NCBI RefSeq assembly: GCF_012932425.1
Contig: NZ_JAAIII010000004.1
Location: forward strand, 286,747-350,746
Reading direction: 5' to 3'
Length of the DNA stretch: 64,000 nt
Source of the DNA: Bifidobacterium oedipodis
GTDB lineage: Bacteria > Actinomycetota > Actinomycetes > Actinomycetales > Bifidobacteriaceae
Below the pieces are notes generated by a model. The model worked only from the letters and a program-made list of their open reading frames with translations. It ran no database searches and was not told where the DNA came from. Positions 19,168-27,661 of this stretch are shown piece by piece (positions within the stretch are counted from its first letter, which is position 1; each line of letters begins with the position of its first letter). Made by a program: the position numbers and the translations under genes.

Positions 19168-19593
19168 ATGATCAGGCCAGCAACCAGCTCAGACCTCAAA
19201 GCCGTATACGATCTCGTCAATGAGACCAGCGAATGCGATCTGAACTTCCAAATGTTCGCACAGACATTCGTAAATCAGCTCAATACCATTGACCGCAAAC
19301 TGGGGGTGTACGAGGAGGAAGGCAAGGTGATTGGTTTCGTTGGAATCCTGTGCACCTGGCAGCTACATGCCGGGGAACGACTGGCTGAAACAAAAGAGCT
19401 TACAGTAGCGAAAGCGCATCAGGACAAGGATATTCGCGACCAACTGCTTGCTTGGGCAGAACAAGTGGCACGCGACGCCGGCTGCGGAAGAATCACCATG
19501 TGTTCCAGGGTGTTCCATGAATCCAGCCATCGTTTCTATGAATCGAATGGTTTCGAGAAAACCTATTACCGTTTCGATAAGAAAATCATCTGA
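19168..19593 (+). CDS. GNAT family N-acetyltransferase
   Basis: This 141-residue single-domain protein has the GNAT fold pattern: an N-terminal MIRPATSSDLKAVYDLV start, a beta-strand block VIGFVGILCTW, the ELTVAKAHQDKDIRDQLL segment in place of the pyrophosphate-binding R/Q-x-x-G-x-G/A loop (less canonical than usual), and the C-terminal HRFYESNGFEKTYYRF signature. It should transfer an acetyl group from acetyl-CoA to an unknown amine. GAGAAAGG precedes the ATG. It has its own transcription unit, and no functional link to the diacid genes is evident. Confidence 0.85.
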   Translation: MIRPATSSDLKAVYDLVNETSECDLNFQMFAQTFVNQLNTIDRKLGVYEEEGKVIGFVGILCTWQLHAGERLAETKELTVAKAHQDKDIRDQLLAWAEQVARDAGCGRITMCSRVFHESSHRFYESNGFEKTYYRFDKKII

Positions 19594-19655
19594 CAAACAC
19601 CCGCATCGATCGTCCAGCACGTTCATCGCGTAACGGATCGCAGACGATCAAAAAA

Positions 19656-19691
19656 AACGGTGGTACGCGGATGATACCGCGAGCCACCGTT
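19656..19691 (-). terminator. Rho-independent terminator of the HIT gene
   Basis: On the minus strand a hairpin with arms 19677-19691 and 19656-19670 (two central mismatches) is followed by a run of T residues, complementary to the A-tract at 19650-19657. It lies about 80 bases past the HIT stop and can also stop transcription from the convergent GNAT gene. Confidence 0.7.
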
Positions 19692-19769
19692 ACATGCACA
19701 AGCCTTTATATCGGCTGTATCCCGCTATCGGATTCGACCGCGCTGCCGCAGTCCGTCTTCCGCATGTGG

Positions 19770-20192
19770 TTACAGCGCGGCGACGATGGCCTTGGCCAGT
19801 TCGTCGTATTCGGCGTCGGTCAAATGCACACGATTCGGGTTCATGGCGAAGGTGGATCCCCATTCGAACTCGTCATCAGCATACTTGGGCACAAGATGGA
19901 AGTGCAGGTGGTGGCCGGTGTCGTTGTAGGCACCATAATTCACGCGATCGGGGTGGAATACGGCGTGCACGGCTTCGGCCACATGGTTCACATCCTCGAT
20001 GAACGCGGCGCGCTCCTCGACCGTAAGCTCCACCATTTCGGCCACATGGTGTTTGGATGCCACGATCACACGCCCCTTATGGCTTTGCTCCTTGAACAGC
20101 ACCACCTTGCTGGCCGGCAGTTCGGCGATTTTGATGCCGAAGGCGTCCAACGCCTCACCTTCATCGCAATATGCGCACACAGTATCAGCCAT
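19770..20192 (-). CDS. HIT family nucleotide-binding hydrolase
   Basis: This 140-residue protein has the histidine-triad signature GHHLHFHLVP near residue 96, where the middle His acts as nucleophile on nucleoside phosphoramidates or dinucleotides. An N-terminal pair of cysteines (CAYC) could bind zinc together with later His residues, as in many HIT proteins. The length matches HinT/Fhit-like members. The physiological substrate is unknown. It lies about 100 bases behind lhr on the same strand and may be read from its own promoter. Confidence 0.9.
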   Translation of the reverse strand: MADTVCAYCDEGEALDAFGIKIAELPASKVVLFKEQSHKGRVIVASKHHVAEMVELTVEERAAFIEDVNHVAEAVHAVFHPDRVNYGAYNDTGHHLHFHLVPKYADDEFEWGSTFAMNPNRVHLTDAEYDELAKAIVAAL

Positions 20193-20296
20193 GATATTCG
20201 TTCCTTTCTAGGGCATCGTTGCAATACGTCTTCACCCTAGGCCGGCCGTCTCTCCCCACCTCGCCCGTTGCCATCATTTCTTATTGCCTCGATCGC

Positions 20297-23200
20297 CTAA
20301 TACAGACGCATGCCTTGCGGGACGGGGGTGAAGCCGGCTTGATGGAGGACGCGGGAAAGTGGATGGCTGGCAGCCAATGCTTCGCCGTTCGCATCGGCGA
20401 AGGTGATGGATCGGCTGCCTGCGCGACGCAGTGCGTACGCAAGTTCCGTGCAAGCGCTGCGCAACAACGTCACGTTGCGATTCATTGCTTCCTGCGCTGC
20501 GGTTTCCTGCGACTGCTCCGGTACAGCACTCGAAAAGACCGTCAGATGCCTGCTTTTTACCGCAGCGAACAGTATCAGCCTGCCTCCCCCGATCACCACG
20601 ATAGAGCCAGCGCGACGCGACGGTTTGACAGTGCCGGACGGCACTTGAGGCCATGCGACCGCCGCACCGCTGAGGTTGGCCGGGTCGATCGCACTGATGG
20701 CAACCGGCGACTGCTCAGAGCGTTTGGCTTGGCGATCGGCTAGACGATTGGCTTGGGCACGCAGTGCGTTCACCGTGCCTGTTTCAGCGAACTGCGCCGC
20801 ACCAAACCCTTGGACGAACATGCCGCGCACCAGCCGCCCATGTTCCTCCATACGTTTCAGCACCGGGTACAGGCCGGAGAATCCACCAGGCAGACGTTCT
20901 TTGTCGATCAGGGGCTGCACTATCACACCGTAGCGGTCGAGCAGCGTTTCCACACGTTCGAGGGCGATGGCCTCCGGAATGGCCGGCTGTTGCTCGTCTC
21001 GATCGTTGTTGTCGCCGCTTTCGCCGCTTACAGCCATCCACAAACCGCCCATGGTGGCCGGCAGTGTGCTTTGGATGCGAATATGTCTGCGCGAAGCCCG
21101 AGCCGGTGTTCGTACGGTGCGCGCATTGGCCTGCAACGCACGCACCGGCACAAAGGAGCTATTGGTTACCTCCCCGCGCCATACCTGTGACCATAATGCT
21201 TCTTCGAACTGTTGGTTTGACCATGGTTTGGCCATGATCTCACCGGTTTCAGGGTCGATGCTCGGAGCCGATTCCTCCCATACTTGTCGCACCAGCGAAG
21301 CCAGTTGATCGGCACGATAAGCGCCACCGCGCTCAAGTACATCCATGATGGCATCGGGCAGCGTGCCGACGCCGGCACGGGCGGCACGCTGCGCATACGG
21401 TAGTTTCGCGGAGTGTACGCCATGCTGTTTGCCACTTGGGATCAATATTGAACCCGCAGGATGGAAAGCGATGAGACCTTGCTTGATTGATGCTGTGCTA
21501 TCAGCCGTGCGATTGTTCCGTTTGCGCATGCTTTGTGCCGGCTCATCGTGCATACGGATCGACGTATCCGAGCCACCGGGGTCGCAGCCGGCCCATATGA
21601 CCTCACCGCCAGCAATCAACTCATCCAACATGGATGGCGTATAGTTGCGCACGCGGGACGGGAACACCGTCTCCTCCCACTCTTGGGCGGGCAGGGCGAC
21701 GCCTTCCAACTGTTCAATCACGCGCATCAGCCCATCCACGCCTTCATAGCGTTCTCCCCCAACCGGGCCGATACCTTGTAGCTCCAGCAGGAAGGATTGG
21801 TATACATGGGGGTCAGCGGGCGTGATGGCGGCACGTGCTTTTTTCAGAGACCGGTTGCGGATACGCCTGAATACATCGCGATGCAGCCATTGCATAGGCC
21901 GCAGCGAATCGACAGCGGACTTGTTTTCTCCCTCTGCCGACGTTGCATTCGATCCATTTGTCACCGTATTCGCGCTGTCTGCTCCTACATATCCCACGCA
22001 CAGTCCTGAAGACCGTTGTGTCGCCTGTTGTGTCGCACTGCCCTGTGTGAAATGCCCTTGCATCAGCTCACCTTTGGCGGTGAGCTCATCCAGCGTGCGC
22101 ACTGCGGTGGTCGCGTCAACGCCCAATGCCTGTATCAGTTCATCCGCGGTGAATGGGCCGTGGATTTTGGCGTATCGCGTCGTGCGCCCGATCACATCAT
22201 TGGCGTCGAGTTCGTTCCAGAATGTTCGCTCCGCAAGCTCGTTTTCGACTTCGGCGATAACCTGCTGGTCAAGCACACCGGCCATGTCATCCGAACCAAG
22301 CAGTCGTTCCAACACCTGTGGATCCACAGACAAGAGCTGTGCGCTGCGTTCGGCCTGCGGCACATCATACTGATACATGACCTGCCCCACATAGCCGAAC
22401 AACAGATTTTCGGCCAGCGGTGAAGGCTGGTCGGTGTGCACCTCATCCAAGATGATTGTTCCGGCGTTGAGATCGGTCATGATTGCGCGCAATGCAGGCA
22501 TGTCGTAAACGTCCTGCAGGCATTCGCGCGCAGTCTCCAGCAGCAACGGGAAGTTGCGCTGGCTACGCGCGGCATTCAGCAATTGGGCGGCCCGCAGCCG
22601 TTGCTGCCAAAGAGGTACTCGTTTGCCAGGGTTGGCACGCGGCAGAAACAGCGATCGTGCCGCACATTCGCGGAATCGTGCGGCGAACAATACCGATTCG
22701 CCAACTTGGGTTTCAATATCGCGGGTGAGTTCGTCCGGGTCAAACACAAAGAGATTCCACAGCCACGAATTAGCATTATGGAGGCCTTGTACCAAGCCAC
22801 CCAAAGCCGAAGCGCCGTCGGGCAACCGGATGATAATACCGTCATCCGCCGCATAGGTTTGTCCGTCAAAGCCGTAATGCTGCTTGATACGGGTGTTCAC
22901 AGACATCGCCCACGGTTCATGCACGCGCCGCCCGTAGGGCGAGTGGAGGATGATGCGCCAATCGCCTTCCTCGTCGGGGCAACATTCAAGGATGAGATGC
23001 CGATCGTTCGGTATCACACCGGTGGAGGCGCGTTGTTCGCCCAGCAGAGTGGCAAGATTGCTGATGGCATTGTGGTCGAGACCATCGGCGGCAAGGCGTT
23101 GCATGATCGCCGGCGAGAAGCGTGCGGCGAGATCCTTCGACTCCGCTTCCACTACACTCTGCTCAGAGGAACGGGATAGTAATCCGGCGCTGATTTCGCG

Positions 23201-25420
23201 TAGGAACCGGCCTTTGGCTCGGCCGAAGCCAGCGTCGCGTCCTGCGCCGTCGCCATGCCAGAATGGCAGTCGTGCCGTGCGCCCTGGTGCAGGTGTGACG
23301 ATTACACGGTCGCGGGTGATCTCCTGAATCTGCCATGTGGAGGTACCAAGCGTGATGACATCGCCGACGCGTGATTCGTAGACCATTTCCTCATCGAGTT
23401 CGCCCACCCGGCGAGGCCCTTTGCCGGCGTCGGTTTCCGGCAGCACCACGGTGTATAGGCCACGATCGGGTATCGTTCCCCCTGAGGTGACGGCCAGCCG
23501 TTGCGCACCGGGGCGGGCGGCGATCTGTCCATTGTCTTCGTTCATCATCAGCGGCGGGCGGAAGGCGGAGAAATCCTCGGTATTGTAGGCACCGGTCATC
23601 ATGCCCATCACCGCGTCGAATGTCGCCCTGTCCAACTGCGCGAACGGTGCGGCGCGACGCACGATTGCATACCATCGATCGGCGTCGAGATCTTCCATCG
23701 CCGCCGCGGCCACGGTCTGTTGGGCGAGGATGTCAAGTGGATTGCGCGGCACGTGAATCGGCTCGATATCGCCGGCGTGCATGCTTTCGATACTTGCTGC
23801 CACACCGATGATCTGTTCGCGGGTCATCGGGTAGAACAGTGCATGAGAGACGCCGCCGACACGATGATCGGCGCGGCCCACGCGCTGCAAACCGCTGGAG
23901 ACGGATAGCGGCGGCATGATCTGAATCACCAGATCAACCGATCCCATGTCGATGCCGAGTTCGAGGCTGCTGGTTGCCACTACACAGCGCAAACGCCCGT
24001 GTTTCAAGTCCTCTTCGATGCGTTTACGTCGATCTTTGGACACCGACCCATGGTGGGCCATGGCGATGGTATCGGCGGCATCATGCGCCTGCACCAATTG
24101 TGTGGTGCCTCCGACCACGGCATCGTAATGCTGCGCATATGAGGAGCGACCTTCTGGGGAGCCGGTGTCGAAAGGAGTAGTTGATGACGATGCCGTGCGT
24201 TCAGCGTATAGGTCATTTAAGCGGGCGGTGAGTTTTTCGGCGAGTCCGCGCGAATTGACGAATACCAACGTGGTGTGGTGGGCGAGGATGGCATCCAGCA
24301 CGCTATGCTCCACAATCGGCCACATTGAGCCGGTATTGCCGTCGGTAGCCGAGCCCATACCGCCCTGCCCATCCCCCGCTGCCCCGACGATGGCCTGATA
24401 GCCGATGCCGTCGCCATCGGGTTTGGCCAGCGTGCGACGCCCGGTTAGCCCTTTGCGTTCCGCCAGACGTCGCATGGCGGGCGTCACGCCGGAAATCTCC
24501 GGTGTGCCCGGCTGAGACGCATCAATTCCTCCCGCACGATGTTTGACGTTCGCGGATTGCAAATCGCGCATATCAGCCAACGGCTCGACAACGCTAAGAT
24601 CCATCTGCGGCGATGAGATTGGATTGATGATATTCACCAGTCGATTGCCGCCAAGGAACCGCGCCACCGTTTCAGGCGGATTCACCGTTGCAGAGAGCCC
24701 GATGCGTTGAAAGGATGACGGTACCAGCTCCTCCAGCCGCTCAAGGCTCAGCGCCAGATGGGCACCGCGCTTGGTGCCGGCGAGCGCATGCACTTCGTCA
24801 ACGATTACCGTGTCCACAGTGGTGAACACCGTGCGGGCCTTGGAGGTGAGCATGAGATAGAACGATTCGGGCGTAGTCACCAGAATGTCAGGCGGGTGCG
24901 TGGCGATACGTCGGCGTTCAGCCGCCGTGGTGTCGCCTGATCGGGTGGCGATGCTGACTGTTGGCGCAGGCAGTCCGCAGGCAGCGCATTCGGCGGCAAT
25001 GCCGGCAAGCGGTATTTCCAGGTTTTTGGCCACATCCGCCGCCAGCGCCTTCAATGGTGAGATATACAGCACCCGAACGCCTTTGGTGGGCTTTGCCTTG
25101 CGCACGTGTGACTGTTTCCCTGAATCATTCGGATTATGTTCGGGGGCGGGTGCGCAGTCAGCAACGGTCTGAGAGGAGGTTTCGGCGGACTGTGTATTGG
25201 CGTTGCCAGAAAACGCAGAAGAACTCCCCTGCATCAACCGGTCAATGGCGGAGAGAAAGGCCGTCAGTGTTTTGCCGGATCCGGTCGGCGCGATAACCAG
25301 CACATTGCTCCCGAATCGGATTGCTGGCCATGCTTGGGCCTGCACTTCGGTGGGCACACCGAGGGCATGGGCGAACCATGCCCTGGTGGGTTCGGCGAAC
25401 AGGCGCAAACTATCGTACAT
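20297..25420 (-). CDS. lhr: ATP-dependent helicase Lhr (large helicase-related protein)
   Basis: This 1707-residue superfamily 2 helicase is of the long bacterial Lhr type. Walker A is APTGSGKT (44-51), the DExH box is DEVHALAGTKRG, motif III is LSATVNPPETV, and motifs V-VI appear as ATSSLELGIDMGSVD and QRVGRADHRVGG. A winged-helix/Lhr-core region follows (about 550-900), then the long Lhr C-terminal domain. Lhr translocates 3' to 5' on single-stranded DNA and unwinds RNA-DNA hybrids; in mycobacteria it responds to DNA damage. TATAAT ends seven bases before the ATG, with no ribosome-binding site, so the message is probably leaderless. Confidence 0.93.
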   Translation of the reverse strand: MYDSLRLFAEPTRAWFAHALGVPTEVQAQAWPAIRFGSNVLVIAPTGSGKTLTAFLSAIDRLMQGSSSAFSGNANTQSAETSSQTVADCAPAPEHNPNDSGKQSHVRKAKPTKGVRVLYISPLKALAADVAKNLEIPLAGIAAECAACGLPAPTVSIATRSGDTTAAERRRIATHPPDILVTTPESFYLMLTSKARTVFTTVDTVIVDEVHALAGTKRGAHLALSLERLEELVPSSFQRIGLSATVNPPETVARFLGGNRLVNIINPISSPQMDLSVVEPLADMRDLQSANVKHRAGGIDASQPGTPEISGVTPAMRRLAERKGLTGRRTLAKPDGDGIGYQAIVGAAGDGQGGMGSATDGNTGSMWPIVEHSVLDAILAHHTTLVFVNSRGLAEKLTARLNDLYAERTASSSTTPFDTGSPEGRSSYAQHYDAVVGGTTQLVQAHDAADTIAMAHHGSVSKDRRKRIEEDLKHGRLRCVVATSSLELGIDMGSVDLVIQIMPPLSVSSGLQRVGRADHRVGGVSHALFYPMTREQIIGVAASIESMHAGDIEPIHVPRNPLDILAQQTVAAAAMEDLDADRWYAIVRRAAPFAQLDRATFDAVMGMMTGAYNTEDFSAFRPPLMMNEDNGQIAARPGAQRLAVTSGGTIPDRGLYTVVLPETDAGKGPRRVGELDEEMVYESRVGDVITLGTSTWQIQEITRDRVIVTPAPGRTARLPFWHGDGAGRDAGFGRAKGRFLREISAGLLSRSSEQSVVEAESKDLAARFSPAIMQRLAADGLDHNAISNLATLLGEQRASTGVIPNDRHLILECCPDEEGDWRIILHSPYGRRVHEPWAMSVNTRIKQHYGFDGQTYAADDGIIIRLPDGASALGGLVQGLHNANSWLWNLFVFDPDELTRDIETQVGESVLFAARFRECAARSLFLPRANPGKRVPLWQQRLRAAQLLNAARSQRNFPLLLETARECLQDVYDMPALRAIMTDLNAGTIILDEVHTDQPSPLAENLLFGYVGQVMYQYDVPQAERSAQLLSVDPQVLERLLGSDDMAGVLDQQVIAEVENELAERTFWNELDANDVIGRTTRYAKIHGPFTADELIQALGVDATTAVRTLDELTAKGELMQGHFTQGSATQQATQRSSGLCVGYVGADSANTVTNGSNATSAEGENKSAVDSLRPMQWLHRDVFRRIRNRSLKKARAAITPADPHVYQSFLLELQGIGPVGGERYEGVDGLMRVIEQLEGVALPAQEWEETVFPSRVRNYTPSMLDELIAGGEVIWAGCDPGGSDTSIRMHDEPAQSMRKRNNRTADSTASIKQGLIAFHPAGSILIPSGKQHGVHSAKLPYAQRAARAGVGTLPDAIMDVLERGGAYRADQLASLVRQVWEESAPSIDPETGEIMAKPWSNQQFEEALWSQVWRGEVTNSSFVPVRALQANARTVRTPARASRRHIRIQSTLPATMGGLWMAVSGESGDNNDRDEQQPAIPEAIALERVETLLDRYGVIVQPLIDKERLPGGFSGLYPVLKRMEEHGRLVRGMFVQGFGAAQFAETGTVNALRAQANRLADRQAKRSEQSPVAISAIDPANLSGAAVAWPQVPSGTVKPSRRAGSIVVIGGGRLILFAAVKSRHLTVFSSAVPEQSQETAAQEAMNRNVTLLRSACTELAYALRRAGSRSITFADANGEALAASHPLSRVLHQAGFTPVPQGMRLY

Positions 25421-25426
25421 GTGTTC

Positions 25427-25432
25427 GATTAT
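25427..25432 (-). promoter_or_regulatory. -10 box of a probable leaderless promoter for lhr
   Basis: The minus-strand sequence TATAAT, then seven bases, then ATG puts the expected transcription start at or within a base or two of the initiation codon. No Shine-Dalgarno sequence is present. The -35 region is not recognisable. Confidence 0.55.
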
Positions 25433-25468
25433 ACGACCCGTAGCGCGAATCTGGCGTACGCCGCAGTA

Positions 25469-26677
25469 TCAGGCCGCGCGCAGCGTCTGCATGGCATGCA
25501 GTTTGCGCAAACGCTCATGCATAACAACCATAAGCACCAGAATCGCCAGCATGTAGAACGGGTACAGGCTGATCGACACGTATTGCGCAATAAGGCCGAA
25601 CACAGGCGGCATCAGCATGGAGCCCACATAGGCGCATGCCATCTGCACGCCGACAATGGCCTGCGATTTGTCTTCACCGAAATATCCAGGGGTCGAGTGG
25701 ATAACGCAGGGGTAAATCGGCGCGCAGCCAAGTCCCACGATCACCAGTCCGATCACAACGCCAAGATGGTTCGGCAATGGCACGAACATGGTCAGCAGGC
25801 CAATCAGCAGCACGGCTTGGCCGATACGGATCATGGCGGGATCGTCGAATCGCATGGTCAGGAATCCGGACAGACCGCGCCCCACGGTGATGCCCACGTA
25901 GAATAAGCTGGCCCAGCTGGCGGCTGTGGCCTTATCCACGCCCTCATGGAGCACCATGTAGCTGCTGGCCCACAATCCTGCGGTGGATTCGAGCGCGCAG
26001 TAGCAGAAGAACATCACCAGGATCTCTTTGGCACCGGTGATGGCGATAACGCCTTTAACACCAAGAGGTTTGACGGGCTCGGTCGGAGAACTCTCCCCCT
26101 CAGCTGCAATGGCATCCTGTGCCGTTTGCTTGCGAGCTTTCCACAACGGCAGGCTGACGAGCAAGATGGCGGTGAGCACCACCTGCAGGATGCCGATGTA
26201 GCGGTAGCCCCACGGCCATTCTTGCCCGCCGGCAAGCGCAAAGCCCATAATGTATGGGCCGATGGATGCCCCGAGGCCCCACATGCAGTGCAGCCAGCTC
26301 ATATGGCGGCTTTCGTAATGGATGGCGACATAATTATTGAGTGCCGCATCCACGCCGCCCGCGCCAAGGCCGTAGGGAATGGCGATCAGCAGCAATACCC
26401 AATAGTTTGGCGCCAGGGAGAAGCCCAACAGCGCCAGTGCGGTCATCGCCACAGACACCACGGTGACGCGGCCGGCGCCAAAACGCAGTGTCATGCGGTC
26501 GCTCAGTAGCGCTGAGATGATAGTACCGGCGGAAATAATCATCGAAATGCCGCCCTGCCATGAGACCGGCACACCGAAATCCTCGGTCATCATGGGCCAG
26601 GCCGCCCCCAACAATGCGTCTGGCAACCCCAGACTGATGAACGCCAGATAGATAACCGCTAGCAGCAGACTGGCCAC
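25469..26677 (-). CDS. Major facilitator superfamily transporter
   Basis: This protein of about 402 residues has twelve hydrophobic segments in two halves. The first starts LLLAVIYLAFISLGLPDALLGAAWP and carries the MFS-like loop SDRMTLRFGAGRV; the central cytoplasmic loop is rich in Lys, Glu and Ser. The pattern is reminiscent of sugar/fucose-permease-like MFS proteins with GVDAALNNYVA. AAGGAG lies five bases before a GTG at 26677, so I prefer that start to an ATG 45 bases upstream. The substrate is unknown. It precedes lhr by about 50 bases, but lhr seems to have its own promoter. Confidence 0.82.
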   Translation of the reverse strand: MASLLLAVIYLAFISLGLPDALLGAAWPMMTEDFGVPVSWQGGISMIISAGTIISALLSDRMTLRFGAGRVTVVSVAMTALALLGFSLAPNYWVLLLIAIPYGLGAGGVDAALNNYVAIHYESRHMSWLHCMWGLGASIGPYIMGFALAGGQEWPWGYRYIGILQVVLTAILLVSLPLWKARKQTAQDAIAAEGESSPTEPVKPLGVKGVIAITGAKEILVMFFCYCALESTAGLWASSYMVLHEGVDKATAASWASLFYVGITVGRGLSGFLTMRFDDPAMIRIGQAVLLIGLLTMFVPLPNHLGVVIGLVIVGLGCAPIYPCVIHSTPGYFGEDKSQAIVGVQMACAYVGSMLMPPVFGLIAQYVSISLYPFYMLAILVLMVVMHERLRKLHAMQTLRAA

Positions 26678-26775
26678 ACTCGCTCCTTTATGCAATGTTT
26701 TGTCGATATCGCCAACATTCAATCACAAATACTTGCCTAAAGAAAATAATTGCCGCTTCGGCATGTTGCGCAGCC

Positions 26776-26988
26776 TCAGCCTTCTTCAGCCTCATATTCC
26801 AGCAGATCACCGGGCTGGCAGTCAAGCACCTTGCAGATGGCGTCGAGCGTGGTGAATCGCACGGCTTTCGCGCGGCCGTTCTTCAATACCGATACGTTGA
26901 CCGGCGTGATGCCTATGGCATCCGCCAACTCATTCACGCTCATTTTGCGCTTGGCGAGCATGACATCAAGATTCACGCGGATGGCCAT
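26776..26988 (-). CDS. Small XRE-family (Cro/CI-type) transcriptional regulator
   Basis: The 70-residue protein is essentially one helix-turn-helix domain: MSVNELADAIGITPVNVSVL with recognition helix and the DLLEYE C-terminus typical of YozG-like regulators. Its start overlaps the stop of the DUF2975 gene by one base (TGATG), so the two are co-translated. Pairing of a DUF2975 membrane protein with a YozG-type regulator is widespread. It probably controls its own operon and the divergent membrane gene through the repeated CGATA/TATCG sites at 27567-27645 (inference). Confidence 0.9.
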   Translation of the reverse strand: MAIRVNLDVMLAKRKMSVNELADAIGITPVNVSVLKNGRAKAVRFTTLDAICKVLDCQPGDLLEYEAEEG

Positions 26989-27527
26989 CAGATCACCGCC
27001 TCAAGCTCGCGACGCTGAGCGATGGCTTGGGTCAGCAGCGAGCGCATGACCAGCATGAGCAAGACGAATGCGGCGATCAGCAGCAGTGCGCAGACCAACG
27101 CAATCTCGAACAGCGGCGCGCCCAGAACGGCCGCGATCGTTCCGCTTCCATCGGGGGACGCATAGCTGAGCCCAAGATTGGAGAAGACCAGCACAGCAAG
27201 CATGACCACCCCTTCCGCACAGGCGCAGCCGATGATGAGGTCGACCCAGCGCACCGCCCGGCCGGAGAACACATCCTGTCGTTCGACCAGCGTCAGCAGC
27301 GGCCATACGGCAATCAGCGCGATTTCGAAGCACAGTACGCCCAGCACGCCAGCGATGCGATATGGCCATAATGCCGGCGCGGTTTCGGGAATCATGCGCA
27401 CAATTTCGCCGGAAAGCTCGAATACCAGCCATTGTCCGAACAGGCAGATGAGCTCGCCCACTACAATCAACGTCTTCAACGCTCTGATGGCCGCGGGATG
27501 ACGTTCCTCATGAATTGTCGATTCCAT
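26988..27527 (-). CDS. DUF2975 family membrane protein
   Basis: This 179-residue protein has four hydrophobic segments with a charged N-terminus; segment 2 is followed by LVERQDVFSGRAVRWV, the conserved cytoplasmic block of DUF2975. The function of the family is unknown. GGAGG lies in position for the ATG at 27527; the ATG four codons upstream has no ribosome-binding site. The last base of the stop is shared with the XRE gene start, suggesting a membrane protein that works with or titrates the regulator (inference). Confidence 0.85.
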   Translation of the reverse strand: MESTIHEERHPAAIRALKTLIVVGELICLFGQWLVFELSGEIVRMIPETAPALWPYRIAGVLGVLCFEIALIAVWPLLTLVERQDVFSGRAVRWVDLIIGCACAEGVVMLAVLVFSNLGLSYASPDGSGTIAAVLGAPLFEIALVCALLLIAAFVLLMLVMRSLLTQAIAQRRELEAVI

Positions 27528-27566
27528 GGCTTCCTCCATTCAACTAAGGAGACAGTAATTGCAATT

Positions 27567-27592
27567 CGATAATAAACTATCGTTATTCGATA
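27567..27592. repeat. 26-bp operator-like repeat, copy 1
   Basis: The order is CGATA, six bases, TATCG, five bases, CGATA. It lies about 40 bases upstream of the DUF2975 start and is nearly identical to copy 2, differing only inside the six-base spacer. Confidence 0.6.
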
Positions 27593-27619
27593 TGCAACAT
27601 TGGTGAAGAATATGAGTTT

Positions 27620-27645
27620 CGATAACAATCTATCGTTATTCGATA
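27620..27645. repeat. 26-bp operator-like repeat, copy 2
   Basis: The same CGATA-N6-TATCG-N5-CGATA layout recurs exactly 53 bases from copy 1 (about five helical turns). It lies 17 bases before the start of the divergent membrane gene. Binding by the XRE regulator is inferred. Confidence 0.6.
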
Positions 27646-27661
27646 GTTTATGGTGTGAGGC

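Noticed and set aside
19650..19691. Possible T-box riboswitch (GGTGGTACGCGG resembles the T-box core GGTGGNACCGCG)
   Set aside because: The hairpin and T-tract orientation fit termination of the HIT gene on the minus strand; no aminoacyl-tRNA synthetase or amino-acid gene follows on the plus strand, and no specifier stem is visible.
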